NCBI GenBank assembly: GCA_009746045.1
Contig: RPFO01001245.1
Span: forward strand, 1 to 20,000
DNA: 20,000 nucleotides
Source: Mesostigma viride
Taxonomy: Eukaryota > Streptophyta > Mesostigmatophyceae > Mesostigmatales > Mesostigmataceae
Direction of reading: 5' to 3'
Position 1 is the first letter of the stretch. Every line of letters starts with the position of its first letter. The notes under the pieces are model-generated. The model had not been told where the DNA came from. It saw nothing but the letters and a program-made list of their open reading frames with translations, and ran no database searches. Of the stretch, positions 8,201 through 16,820 are shown piece after piece. A program made the position numbers and the translations under genes.

Positions 8201-8453
8201 GCCAGATCAATGGGTCTGCTCTCTCTCTCCTCCTGCAGAATATATTCAAGATTGTCTAGATCTGCTGCATCACACCTGCCTCCCCTTACACATGTGTGCC
8301 ACTGTTCAGGGCAAACTGGGGTGGTGGTCAGCCATCTGTGGGGCTCCCTTAGCTGTCATCAGCAGGGTCACCCATGATGTTCTAGTCAAAATCAAATGCA
8401 GTCACATCAGGAAGTTGATCCATGACTGCCCCCCCTCATCCTCCATGGCCTGA
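5169..8453 (+). CDS. pol: Gag zinc knuckle plus Pol: integrase, protease-like, reverse transcriptase
   Basis: One open frame runs from the TAA at 5166 to the TGA at 8451. No convincing AUG begins it, so it is expected as part of a Gag-Pol polyprotein. In order: CCHC zinc knuckle (5301-5342); a second Cys/His cluster (CPGCWHARH and two further Cys); integrase with HHCC zinc site, D, D and E catalytic residues and a GPY/F-like C-terminal module (5649-6545); a Ser/Thr/Pro-rich linker (about 6546-6914); a retropepsin-like domain with DTQ (about 6915-7175); and copia reverse transcriptase (about 7545-8400) with DIKRAFL and HGDD. No DTG/DSG motif occurs between the knuckle and the integrase, where copia protease normally lies. 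The frame is lost at a run of seven C (8429-8435), after which RNase H continues one frame back. Confidence 0.9.
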   Translation, partial: QQVPTGPKQQQQQVPAGPEPVPAGKQQQQQHNNNQPGNPGGSIRCLRCFQRGHARHNCPNNDSLANGVDLCPGCWHARHPLGPPGSRCNRPRYPNQCEFTHLMYSEDDDLITIGDGNQGIIDFEAATLLSSQHPVLEPYIKALTPTVDNSIDIKELAHQLHLAMGHETVAEELARRLGGSSMGKQLRNAVKLARQHCQECQFNSPKPQKWHTATPSTNRGMIVGDVMHINKDVQPYLILKDSWSRFTVMEPLPGMSAGQLRVALMIALPRFYPVDRILLDQQFSCLTDLEGCEAIEIAGLEDHEGQGVIERTIRSVKTLLAKNPSKDATSGVYCDRALWCHEMCTTLNMRPVLHATWGEVIPAGLQAGVYPPEVIALYNTARAQTSAKLAEKDKTHSRPVFQKGDQVLYYKENSFGKVGTWLGPVTIRGFTKNSKTVEVKHNINGKRHRVSCHRIKKYYSPMADVPGEESLSMDSLLLSGNSSMPSSSSEPPITAVDSTTAPSVNPSTLSEARPTSQPGDCLTRHEVAGLEALAQPQGTNLSAKPPALRSKLAVALQALHRSHKQQAAVAAGLAKVSAVCTSQDPWTLAIDTQAQVSVISAQAIPGLEIAPSFWARVQDFSGQSSLDVVGQVMLPILGIQTPFQVVEGYSGNTLLGEPFVSYPGVLISANELSVTGVGAVPLDHFKIPLSSIVPGMDAVIKAVNTQYAPGEIPDLDKLVHSQFLHPSAFGLGKWDIAMHSPHQISHVIQECKTQKGFTKWLMAIVHQARQEWVLPNPKNPQYKPPVTPSWDVPEGAKKLRLKFVLKQKPQKVGSPIFHARPCVTELKGTSTLPKGETYTPGLQQTSLRIMLSLFLHNLNAGQDYVCKATDIKRAFLRGDPEKAESVWKGKVYVVDTPAVWKPYIDEPHLIINIGVEGLVSAPKIFRDSAEEVFKKLKATYDDLDPCFFVVPTPSGLLFFVWHGDDQLICGPRAEVEKFIQQVQESYEIGKQVELSTTPIQFCGIMLQLHRQPDQWVCSLSPPAEYIQDCLDLLHHTCLPLHMCATVQGKLGWWSAICGAPLAVISRVTHDVLVKIKCSHIRKLIHDCPPSSSMA
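5301..5342 (+). other. CCHC zinc knuckle of Gag nucleocapsid
   Basis: The residues CLRCFQRGHARHNC fit C-X2-C-X4-H-X4-C exactly. This is the RNA-binding knuckle found at the end of copia and retroviral Gag. It marks the correct reading frame just upstream of integrase, and a further C-X2-C-X4-H cluster follows about 30 residues later. Confidence 0.9.
5649..6545 (+). other. Integrase domain (HHCC, DDE, GPY/F-like tail)
   Basis: Zinc site: His codons at 5649 and 5664 (HLAMGH) and Cys codons at 5757 and 5766 (CQEC). Catalytic acids: Asp at 5841 (GDVMHI), Asp at 6006 (ILLDQQF) and Glu at 6096 (GVIERTIRSV). The second Asp and the Glu are 29 residues apart, shorter than the usual 35. The C-terminal part has GDQVLYY, then GTWLGPVTI (Gly-Pro at 6435-6440), then RVSCHRIKKYY. 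That resembles the SH3-like GPY/F module typical of Ty3/gypsy integrases. All catalytic residues are kept. Confidence 0.87.
6915..7175 (+). other. Retropepsin-like protease domain after integrase
   Basis: The segment reads as an aspartic protease: a hydrophobic strand and the motif AIDTQAQVSVIS (Asp codon 6939-6941), then a FSG-containing flap-like stretch, then TLLGEPFV, equivalent to the conserved ILG(x)DF near the end of retropepsins. Length, about 87 residues, fits a half-molecule that would dimerise. The third active-site residue is Gln where retropepsins have Gly. It could be a degenerate or divergent protease, or a non-catalytic retropepsin fold. Its role would be polyprotein processing if active. 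Confidence 0.72.
7545..8400 (+). other. Copia-type reverse transcriptase domain
   Basis: The first catalytic Asp is in TDIKRAFLRG (Asp codon 7776), the equivalent of copia DVKTAFLNG. GVEGLVSAPKIFRDS corresponds to LYGLKQAPRxWY, with DPCFF shortly after. The catalytic pair is HGDD (8052-8063) where most copia elements have YVDD. QFCGIMLQ and PPAEYIQDCL match the conserved copia connection region. All three catalytic acids are present. Confidence 0.93.
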
Positions 8454-8983
8454 ATCTGATGGAAGACATCCACATACACAGTGTCATGGACAGCTCCATG
8501 GAGAGCAGAACAATCAATCAGATGGGGGCACGGGAATCAGGGCTGTTTTTTCTCACCAACAGGTCAGATTACATGTCCCTCACTTCCTGGTACAGCAGGC
8601 TACACCGCAGAAAACCTGGCAGCAGCAACTCAGCTGAATGTCGTGCTGTGGTGTCTGCTGCATTGCATGCTCGTTCCCTGCAGCACATGCTCACCTGGCT
8701 ACAAACCCAGGCAGGCAGCACATGCAATGTCATCTCACATCTCTATACTGACAGCCAATCTGTGATCAGTTTTCTAACCAAGAAATCTGTCTCTGCTGCT
8801 GTCCACACTGACCTGGATTGGGTGATCCTCAAACAGGAGGCCACCTATTTTTCCAGCTGGACTCATGTGGATGATGAGGACAACCCAGCAGACGCTCTCA
8901 CGAAGCTGCGGGATGCTGCTGGCCAACAGTACCAGCTCCTCTTTCAGAACATGAACCCCTATGATATCAGAGTCAGTGTTTGA
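8426..8983 (+). CDS. pol: Pol RNase H domain (shifted one frame back)
   Basis: This frame opens after a TGA at 8423-8425 and overlaps the end of the RT frame. The C run at 8429-8435 joins the two if one base is missing or the ribosome slips back. It encodes copia-type RNase H1: acidic residues at Asp 8489 (VMDSSM), Glu 8636 (SSNSAECRAV), Asp 8750 (YTDSQSV) and Asp 8891 (NPADALTK) give a complete DEDD set. The role is removal of the RNA strand during reverse transcription. An ATG at 8459 exists but is not needed. The stop TGA at 8981-8983 overlaps an AATAAA. Confidence 0.9.
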   Translation: MPPLILHGLNLMEDIHIHSVMDSSMESRTINQMGARESGLFFLTNRSDYMSLTSWYSRLHRRKPGSSNSAECRAVVSAALHARSLQHMLTWLQTQAGSTCNVISHLYTDSQSVISFLTKKSVSAAVHTDLDWVILKQEATYFSSWTHVDDEDNPADALTKLRDAAGQQYQLLFQNMNPYDIRVSV

Positions 8984-9357
8984 ATAAATGACTGGCCATA
9001 GCACAGTACACAACCACCACACCCCCTTACCACAGCGATAGCTGCTGGGCGCCATAAAATTCAACACATTCGTTGTGGGGTGTGAGTGCTGGCTAGGTCA
9101 GATTTGTATCCATTTGCAGCTTGAGGACACAAGCTTTGTATCCATTTACTTAATGTGTGCTTCAGTAACTGGCCAAACCAGCCAGCTGTGTACACCTTAT
9201 TTAATGTGCAATATAACACCTGGCCAGAACAGCCAGCTGTAACCAACCTGGCTCAACCAGCCATGTCTCTTTTGTACCCCTAATCAACTTAAAAACAATA
9301 ACAATAATGTTGGGGGTGCAGACCTGCATTAAGAAATAAATAATAAAACAATACTGG
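8984..9357 (+). other. Non-coding 3' region of the retrotransposon
   Basis: About 374 bases between the RNase H stop and the 3' LTR. It carries an imperfect ~51-bp duplication (CTGGCCAAACCAGCCAGCTGT at 9169-9189 and CTGGCCAGAACAGCCAGCTGT at 9220-9240) and two copies of TTTGTATCCATTT (9103 and 9135). AATAAA signals lie at 9335-9340 and 9342-9347. No clear polypurine tract abuts the LTR. The best G-rich run (TGTTGGGGGTGCAG, 9309-9322) is about 36 bases away. Confidence 0.7.
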
Positions 9358-9830
9358 AGTTAGTCTCCATGCTTTGCTGTAGACTAAGTCTCAAAGGCAT
9401 TGTGAATACAACGTATGAATAAGCCTTGTAAACCTACGTTGGTATGTGAATATAAATACCACGTGGGCTATGCAGATAGGAATGCTAGTCGAGTCGCATA
9501 CGTTTCCCTAGATAGGTACTTTGGGTACTGAGGTACGTGACAGATGTCAGTACCCAGTATACGTAGTGTCCTGTCATTGGACGGTACTAGAGTATCCTAG
9601 ATAGGGACCGTACTGCAGCGTGCATTGATTTGTGATCGCACGATGCAGTGACTAGACTGCTACCTGTCATCGTGTGGCCTCGGGCCAACGGTCTGCACCC
9701 AACGGTCACTGGCGGCGCAGCCGGTGAGAGGAACGTTGATAAAGGGTAAACCTATTTTCTAATGAACCAAGCAATTCATTGCTCCAAGCCTTCAGTGTTC
9801 TCAAGCAATATATCCCACCGCATTCTAACT
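9358..9830 (+). repeat. 3' LTR (473 bp)
   Basis: Identical to the 5' LTR apart from one extra A (ATAGGAATGC near 9480). It begins AGTTAG and ends CTAACT. The TATA box is at 9451. The following ATGAT is the second target duplication copy. Confidence 0.96.
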
Positions 9831-12800
9831 ATGATGACACCAATGGAGCCTGAATCCTCCTCGTTAATTACATAAATGCCAACCATGTACGTAGACAAGC
9901 CATGATGACCCCATGGGAGCCTGAATCCTCATCATTTACTATTCCTTGACATCCATGTACGTAGACGGGCCATGATGACACCATGGGAGCCTGAATCCTC
10001 ATCATTTACTATTCCTTGACATCCATGTACGTAGGCCAGCCATGATGACACCAATGGAGCCTGAATCCTCATCATTAATTACATACATAAATGCCATGAT
10101 CATCAATGACCCCATGGGAGCCTGAATCCTCATCATTAAATACATAAATGCCACGGTCCATGTACGTAGACGGGCCATGATGACACCAATGGAGCCTGAA
10201 TCCTCATCATTAATTACATAAATGCCAACCATGTACATACACGGGCAATGATGACACCATGGGAGCCTGAATCCTCATCATTAATTACATAAATGCCAAC
10301 CATGTACGTAGGCCAGCCATGATGACACTATGGGAGCCTGAATCCTCATCATTAATTTCATACATGCCAACAACACGTAGACGGGCCATAATGACACCAC
10401 GGGAGCCTGAATCCTCATCATTTTTTTTTCTTTGACATCCATGTACGTAGGCCAGCCATGATGACACCATGGGAGCCTGAATCCTCATCATTTTTTTTCT
10501 GAGACATCCATGTACGTAGGCCAGCCATGATGACACCATGGGAGCCTGAATCCTCATCATTAAATACATACATGCCATCCATGTACGTAGACAGGCCATG
10601 ATGACACCATGGGAGCCTGAATCCTCATCATTTACTATTCCTTGACATCCATGTACGTAGACGGGCCATGATGACACCATGGGAGCCTGAATCCTCATCA
10701 TTTTTTTTTCTTTGACATCCATGTACATACGTAGGCCAGCCATGATGACACCAATGGAGCCTGAATTCTCATCATTAATTACATACATGCCATCCATGTA
10801 CGTATACAGGCCATGACATCTGACACCATGGGAGCCTGAATCCTCATCATTTACTATTCCTTGACATCCATGTACGTAGACGGGCCATGATGACACCATG
10901 GGAGCCTGAATCCTCATCATTTTTTTTTCTTTGACATCCATGTACATACGTAGGCCAGCCATGATGACACCAATGGAGCCTGAATCCTCATCATTAATTA
11001 CATACATAAATGCCAACCATGTACATACACGGGCAATGATGACACCAATGGAGCCTGAATCCTCATCATTAATTACATAAATGCCAACCATGTACATACA
11101 CGGGCAATGATGACACCATGGGAGCCTGAATCCTCATCATTTTTTTTTTCTTTGACATCCATGTACATACGTAGGCCAGCCATGATGACACCAATGGAGC
11201 CTGAATCCTCATCATTAATTACATACATGCCATCCATGTACGTAGACAAGCCATGATGACACCATGGGAGCCTGAATCCTCATCATTAATTACATACATG
11301 CCATCCATGTACGTAGACAGGCCATGATGACACCATGGGAGCCTGAATCCTCATCATTTACTATTCCTTGACATCCATGTACGTAGGCCAGCCATGGAGA
11401 CACCATGGGAGCCTGAATCCTCCTCATTAATTACATAAATGCCAACCATGTACGTAGACAAGCCATGATGACCCCATGGGAGCCTGAATCCTCATCATTA
11501 ATTACATAAATGCCATCCATGTACGTAGACGGGCCATGATGACACCATGGGAGCCTGAATCCTCCTCATTAATTACATAAATGCCAACCATGTACGTAGA
11601 CAAGCCATGATGACACCATGGGAGCCTGAATCCTCATCATTTACTATTCCTTGACATCCATGTACGTAGGCCAGCCATGATGACACCAATGGAGCCTGAA
11701 TCCTCCTCGTTAATTACATAAATGCCAACCATGTACGTAGACAAGCCATGATGACCCCATGGGAGCCTGAATCCTCATCATTTACTATTCCTTGACATCC
11801 ATGTACGTAGACGGGCCATGATGACACCATGGGAGCCTGAATCCTCATCATTTACTATTCCTTGACATCCATGTACGTAGGCCAGCCATGATGACACCAA
11901 TGGAGCCTGAATCCTCTTCATTTTCTTAATGAGAGGATTCAGGTTACATAAATGCCAACCATGTAGGTAGACAAGCCATGATGACACCATGGGAGCCTGA
12001 ATCCTCATCATTAAATACATAAATGCCATCCATGTACGTAGGCCAGCCATGGAGACACCATGGGAGCCTGAATCCTCCTCATTAATTACATAAATGCCAA
12101 CCATGTACGTAGACAAGCCATGATGACACCATGGGAGCCTGAATCCTCATCATTTACTATTCCTTGACATCCATGTACGTAGGCCAGCCATGATGACACC
12201 AATGGAGCCTGAATCCTCCTCGTTAATTACATAAATGCCAACCATGTACGTAGACAAGCCATGATGACCCATGGGAGCCTGAATCCTCATCATTTACTAT
12301 TCCTTGACATCCATGTACGTAGACGGGCCATGATGACACCATGGGAGCCTGAATCCTCTTCATTAATTACATAAATGCCAACCATGTACGTAGACGGGCC
12401 ATGATGACACCATGGGAGCCTGAATCCTCATCATTTTTTTTATGAAACATCCATGTACGTAGGCCAGCCATGATGACACCATGGGAGCCTGAATCCTCAT
12501 CATTTTTTTTTCTTTGACATCCATGTACGTAGACGGGCCATGATGACACCATGGGAGCCTGAATCCTCATCATTAATTACATACATGCCATCCATGTACG
12601 TACACGGGCCATGATGACACCATGGGAGCCTGAATCCTCATCATTTACTATTCCTTGACATCCATGTACGTAGGCCAGCCATGGAGACACCATGGGAGCC
12701 TGAATCCTCCTCGTTAATTACATAAATGCCAACCATGTACGTAGACAAGCCATGATGACCCCATGGGAGCCTGAATCCTCATCATTAATTACATAAATGC

Positions 12801-14726
12801 CATTCATGTACGTAGGCCAGCCATGGAGACACCATGGGAGCCTGAATCCTCATCATTTACTATTCCTTGACATCCATGTACGTAGGCCAGCCATGATGAC
12901 ACCAATGGAGCCTGAATCCTCTTCATTTTCTTAATGAGAGGATTCAGGTTACATAAATGCCAACCATGTAGGTAGACAAGCCATGATGACACCATGGGAG
13001 CCTGAATCCTCATCATTAAATACATAAATGCCATCCATGTACGTAGGCCAGCCATGGAGACACCATGGGAGCCTGAATCCTCCTCATTAATTACATAAAT
13101 GCCAACCATGTACGTAGACAAGCCATGATGACACCATGGGAGCCTGAATCCTCATCATTTACTATTCCTTGACATCCATGTACGTAGGCCAGCCATGATG
13201 ACACCAATGGAGCCTGAATCCTCCTCGTTAATTACATAAATGCCAACCATGTACGTAGACAAGCCATGATGACCCCATGGGAGCCTGAATCCTCATCATT
13301 TACTATTCCTTGACATCCATGTACGTAGACGGGCCATGATGACACCATGGGAGCCTGAATCCTCTTCATTAATTACATAAATGCCAACCATGTACGTAGA
13401 CGGGCCATGATGACACCATGGGAGCCTGAATTCTCATCATTTTTTTTATGAAACATCCATGTACGTAGGCCAGCCATGATGACACCATGGGAGCCTGAAT
13501 CCTCATCATTTTTTTTCTTTGACATCCATGTACGTAGACGGGCCATGATGACACCATGGGAGCCTGAATCCTCTTCATTAATTACATAAATGCCAACCAT
13601 GTACGTAGACGGGCCATGATGACACCATGGGAGCCTGAATCCTCATCATTTTTTTTATGAAACATCCATGTACGTAGGCCAGCCATGATGACACCATGGG
13701 AGCCTGAATCCTCATCATTTTTTTTTCTTTGACATCCATGTACGTAGACGGGCCATGATGACACCATGGGAGCCTGAATCCTCATCATTAATTACATACA
13801 TGCCATCCATGTACGTACACGGGCCATGATGACACCATGGGAGCCTGAATCCTCATCATTTACTATTCCTTGACATCCATGTACGTAGGCCAGCCATGGA
13901 GACACCATGGGAGCCTGAATCCTCCTCGTTAATTACATAAATGCCAACCATGTACGTAGACAAGCCATGATGACCCCATGGGAGCCTGAATCCTCATCAT
14001 TAATTACATAAATGCCATTCATGTACGTAGGCCAGCCATGGAGACACCATGGGAGCCTGAATCCTCATCATTAATTACATACATGCCAACAATGTAGGTA
14101 GACAAGCCATGATGACACCATGGGAGCCTGAATCCTCATCATTTATTTTATGAGACATCCATGTACGTAGGCCAGCCATGATGACACCATGGGAGCCTGA
14201 ATCCTCATCATTTCTTTTTCTTTGACATCCATGTACGTAGGCCAGCCATGATGACACCATGGGAGCCTGAATCCTCCTCATTAATTACATACATGCCATC
14301 CATGTACGTACACGGGCCATGATGACACCATGGGAGCCTGAATCCTCCTCATTTACTATTCCTTGACATCCATGTACGTAGGCCAGCCATGGAGACACCA
14401 TGGGAGCCTGAATCCTCATCATTAATTACATAAATGCCAACCATGTACGTAGACAAGCCATGATGACACCATGGGAGCCTGAATCCTCCTCATTAATTAC
14501 ATAAATGCCAACCATGTACGTAGACAAGCCATGATGACACCATGGGAGCCTGAATCCTCATCATTAATTACATACATGCCATCCATGTACGTAGACAGGC
14601 CATGATGACACCATGGGAGCCTGAATCCTCATCATTTACTATTCCTTGACATCCATGTACGTAGGGCCATGATGACACCATGGGAGCCTGAATCCTCATC
14701 ATTAAATACATAAATGCCATCCATGT
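9831..14726 (+). repeat. ~70-bp satellite array, middle block (forward); starts with right target duplication
   Basis: About 70 monomers of the same family and orientation as the left block. The first five bases (9831-9835, ATGAT) are the right target duplication. Linker classes recur in a fixed order over hundreds of bases, which shows segmental duplications of several monomers. Frequent variants are CACCAATGGAGCC, GACCCCATGGG, CCTCCTCGTTAATT and T runs of 7-10. The block ends at an orientation switch. Confidence 0.97.
11846..14065 (+). repeat. Higher-order duplication: 1005-bp unit and its 1215-bp copy
   Basis: 11846-12850 matches 12851-13578 at a constant offset of 1005 bp. It then matches the rest of the second copy at an offset of 1215 bp. 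The extra 210 bp is a local re-duplication of three monomers (about 13372-13578 and 13582-13788). A rare marker, a small hairpin ending GAGAGGATTCAGG, occurs once in each copy (11906-11943 and 12911-12948). Confidence 0.85.
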
Positions 14727-14805
14727 AATTAATGATGAGGATTCAGGCTCCCATGGTGTCATCATGGCCCGTCTACGTACATGGATGTCAAGGAATAGTA
14801 AATGA
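14629..14805. repeat. Foldback junction where the satellite array inverts
   Basis: The forward array runs to about 14726 (CCATCCATGTA) and continues as its reverse complement (ATTAATGATGAGG). About 78 bases on each side are near-perfect inverted copies around a ~22-base centre. The sequence ATGTA fits both strands at the switch, a possible microhomology join. Confidence 0.85.
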
Positions 14806-15768
14806 TGAGGATTCAGGCTCCCATGGTGTCATCATGGCTTGTCTACGTACATGGTTGGCATTTATGTAATTAACGAGGAGGATTCAGGCTCCCATAATGT
14901 CTCCATGGCTGGCCTACGTACATGGATGTCAAGGAATAGTAAATGATGAGGATTCAGGCTCCCATGGTGTCATCATGGCCCGTCTACGTACATGGATGGC
15001 ATGTATGTAATTAATGATGAGGATTCAGGCTCCCATGGTGTCATCATGGCCCGTCTACGTATATGGATGTCAAAGAAAAAAAAATGACGAGGATTCAGGC
15101 TCCCATGGTGTCATCATGGCTGGCCTACGTACATGGATGTCTCATAAAAAAAATGATGAGGATTCAGGCTCCCATGGTGTCATCATGGCCCGTCTACGTA
15201 CATGGTTGGCATTTATGTAATTAATGATGAGGATTCAGGCTCCCATGGTGTCATCATGGCCTGTCTACGTACATGGATGGCATGTATGTATTTAATGATG
15301 AGGATTCAGGCTCCCATGGTGTCATCATGGCTGGCCTACGTACATGGATGTCTCAGAAAAAAAATGTGGAGGATTCAGGCTCCCATGGTGTCATCATGGC
15401 TGGCCTACGTACATGGATGTCTCATAAAATAAATGATGAGGATTCAGGCTCCCGTGGTGTCATTATGGCCCGTCTACGTGTTGTTGGCATGTATGAAATT
15501 AATGATGAGGATTCAGGCTCCCATAGTGTCATCATGGCTGGCCTACGTACATGGTTGGCATTTATGTATTTAATGATGAGGATTCAGGCTCCCATGGTGT
15601 CATCATGGCTTGTCTATGTACATGGTTGGCATTTATGTAATTAATGATGAGGATTCAGGCTCCATTGGTGTCATCATGGCCCGTCTACGTACATGGGTGG
15701 CATTTATGTATTTAATGATGAGGATTTAGGCTCCCATGGGGTCATCATGGCTTGTCTACGTACATGGA
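14727..15768 (-). repeat. ~70-bp satellite array, right block (inverted)
   Basis: About 15 monomers of the same family in reverse orientation (AATGATGAGGATTCAGG... on the plus strand). They use the same linker classes as the forward array. The array stops abruptly at about 15768 (CTACGTACATGGAGTC). Confidence 0.96.
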
Positions 15769-16044
15769 GTCATATTGATTCATGGAACAATGAGATACCA
15801 TTCTTAATTGAAAATTGTTCTTGATACTTTCACATGCATGCCCGGAATCGTGAATTTGTGCGGGTTTCCATGATGACAATCCTCATTGAATTCTTGAGCA
15901 CACAATATTGAGCAATTTAGGGGCACTTCGGCAATGTTGACCATTTTCATTCATGATCAATAAAATTAACATTTAATGCAATAAATACATATTCCACTCA
16001 TTTTAATAAACCATGCAAAAACTTTACAAGCACGCTCAAGCTAG
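15769..16044. other. AT-rich spacer with one decayed satellite monomer
   Basis: No gene seen. The sequence is AT-rich and not obviously repeated. At 15868-15887, CCATGATGACAATCCTCATT looks like a forward monomer box that has lost its central ACCATGGGAGCCTGA. AATAAA-like words near 15959-16010 have no obvious gene upstream. Confidence 0.6.
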
Positions 16045-16820
16045 GGGTGGGCTGGCATGCACGCGTGGGTGTGGGGGTGGGCTGGCATGCATGCGTGGGT
16101 GTGGGGGTGGGCTGGCATGCACGTGTGGGTGTGGGGGTGGGCTGGCATGCATGCGTGGGTGTGGGGTTGGGCTAGCCTGCATGCGTGGGTGTGGGGGGGG
16201 GCTGGCATGCATGCGTGGGTGTGTGTGGGGGGCTAGCATGCATGCGTAAGTGTGGGGGGGGGCTGGCATGCATGCGTGGGTGTGGGGGGGGCTGGCATGC
16301 ATGCGTGGGTGTGTGTGGGGGGCTAGCATGCATGCGTAAGTGTGGGGGGGGGCTGGCATGCATGCGTGGGTGTGTATGGGGGCTGGCATGCATGCGTGGG
16401 TGTGTGTGGGGGGCTAGCATGCATGCGTGGGTGTGTGGGGGGGCTGTCATGCATGCGTGGGTGTGTGTGGGGGCTGGCATCCATGCGTGGGTGTGTGGGG
16501 GGGCTAGCATGCATGCGTGGGTGTGGGGGTGGGCTAGCATGCATGCGTGGGTGTGGGGGGGGGCGGTCATGCATGCGTGGGTGTGTGGGGGGGCTGGCAT
16601 GCATGCGTGGGTGTGTGGGGGGGCTAGCATGCATGCGTGGGTGTGGGGGTGGGCTAGCATGCATGCGTGGGTGTGAGTGTGGGCTAGCATGCATGCGTGG
16701 GTGTGGGGGGGGGCTAGCATGCATGCGTGGGTGTGGGGGGGCCGGGGCCGGGGCTAGCATGCATGCGTGGGTGTGGGGGTGGGCTAGCATGCATGCGTGG
16801 GTGTGGGGGGGGGCTAGCAC
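16045..16820 (+). repeat. 30-bp G-rich minisatellite (~26 copies)
   Basis: The unit is about GGGCTGGCATGCATGCGTGG plus GTGTGGGGGT, with variants GGGCTAGC and TGTGTGGGGGGG. It combines an alternating purine-pyrimidine core (GCATGCATGCG) with runs of 4-8 G. Because 30 is ten codons, long open frames with a ten-residue repeat appear on both strands; there is no other coding evidence. Near 16740 one unit carries an insertion (GGCCGGGGCCGGGG). Confidence 0.95.

Larger units (their letters stand above)
2179..9830 (+). mobile_element. Ty1/copia-class LTR retrotransposon, 7.65 kb
   Basis: A complete insertion with two nearly identical LTRs, a 5-bp target duplication (ATGAT) and Gag, integrase, protease, reverse transcriptase and RNase H regions between them. 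The reverse transcriptase is clearly copia-like (DIKRAFL, a YGLKQAP-like region, HGDD). RNase H follows RT and integrase precedes RT, which is the copia order. The retropepsin-like domain, however, lies between integrase and RT. The coding sequence is interrupted by one in-frame TGA (4163-4165) and three one-base frame breaks (near 5026, 5260 and 8435), so as read here it would not make an intact polyprotein without recoding. The site lies within satellite DNA. Confidence 0.96.

Noticed and set aside
9309-9322. TGTTGGGGGTGCAG as the polypurine tract
   Set aside because: The true 3' LTR border lies 36 bases further on, and a polypurine tract normally abuts the LTR. Kept only as a remark.
10285-11097. 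A 270-residue open frame on the minus strand within the satellite, and similar shorter ones elsewhere in the array
   Set aside because: One frame of the inverted monomer happens to lack stops and the monomer length shifts frames. The peptides are just repeats of the same few words, with no start context or domain.
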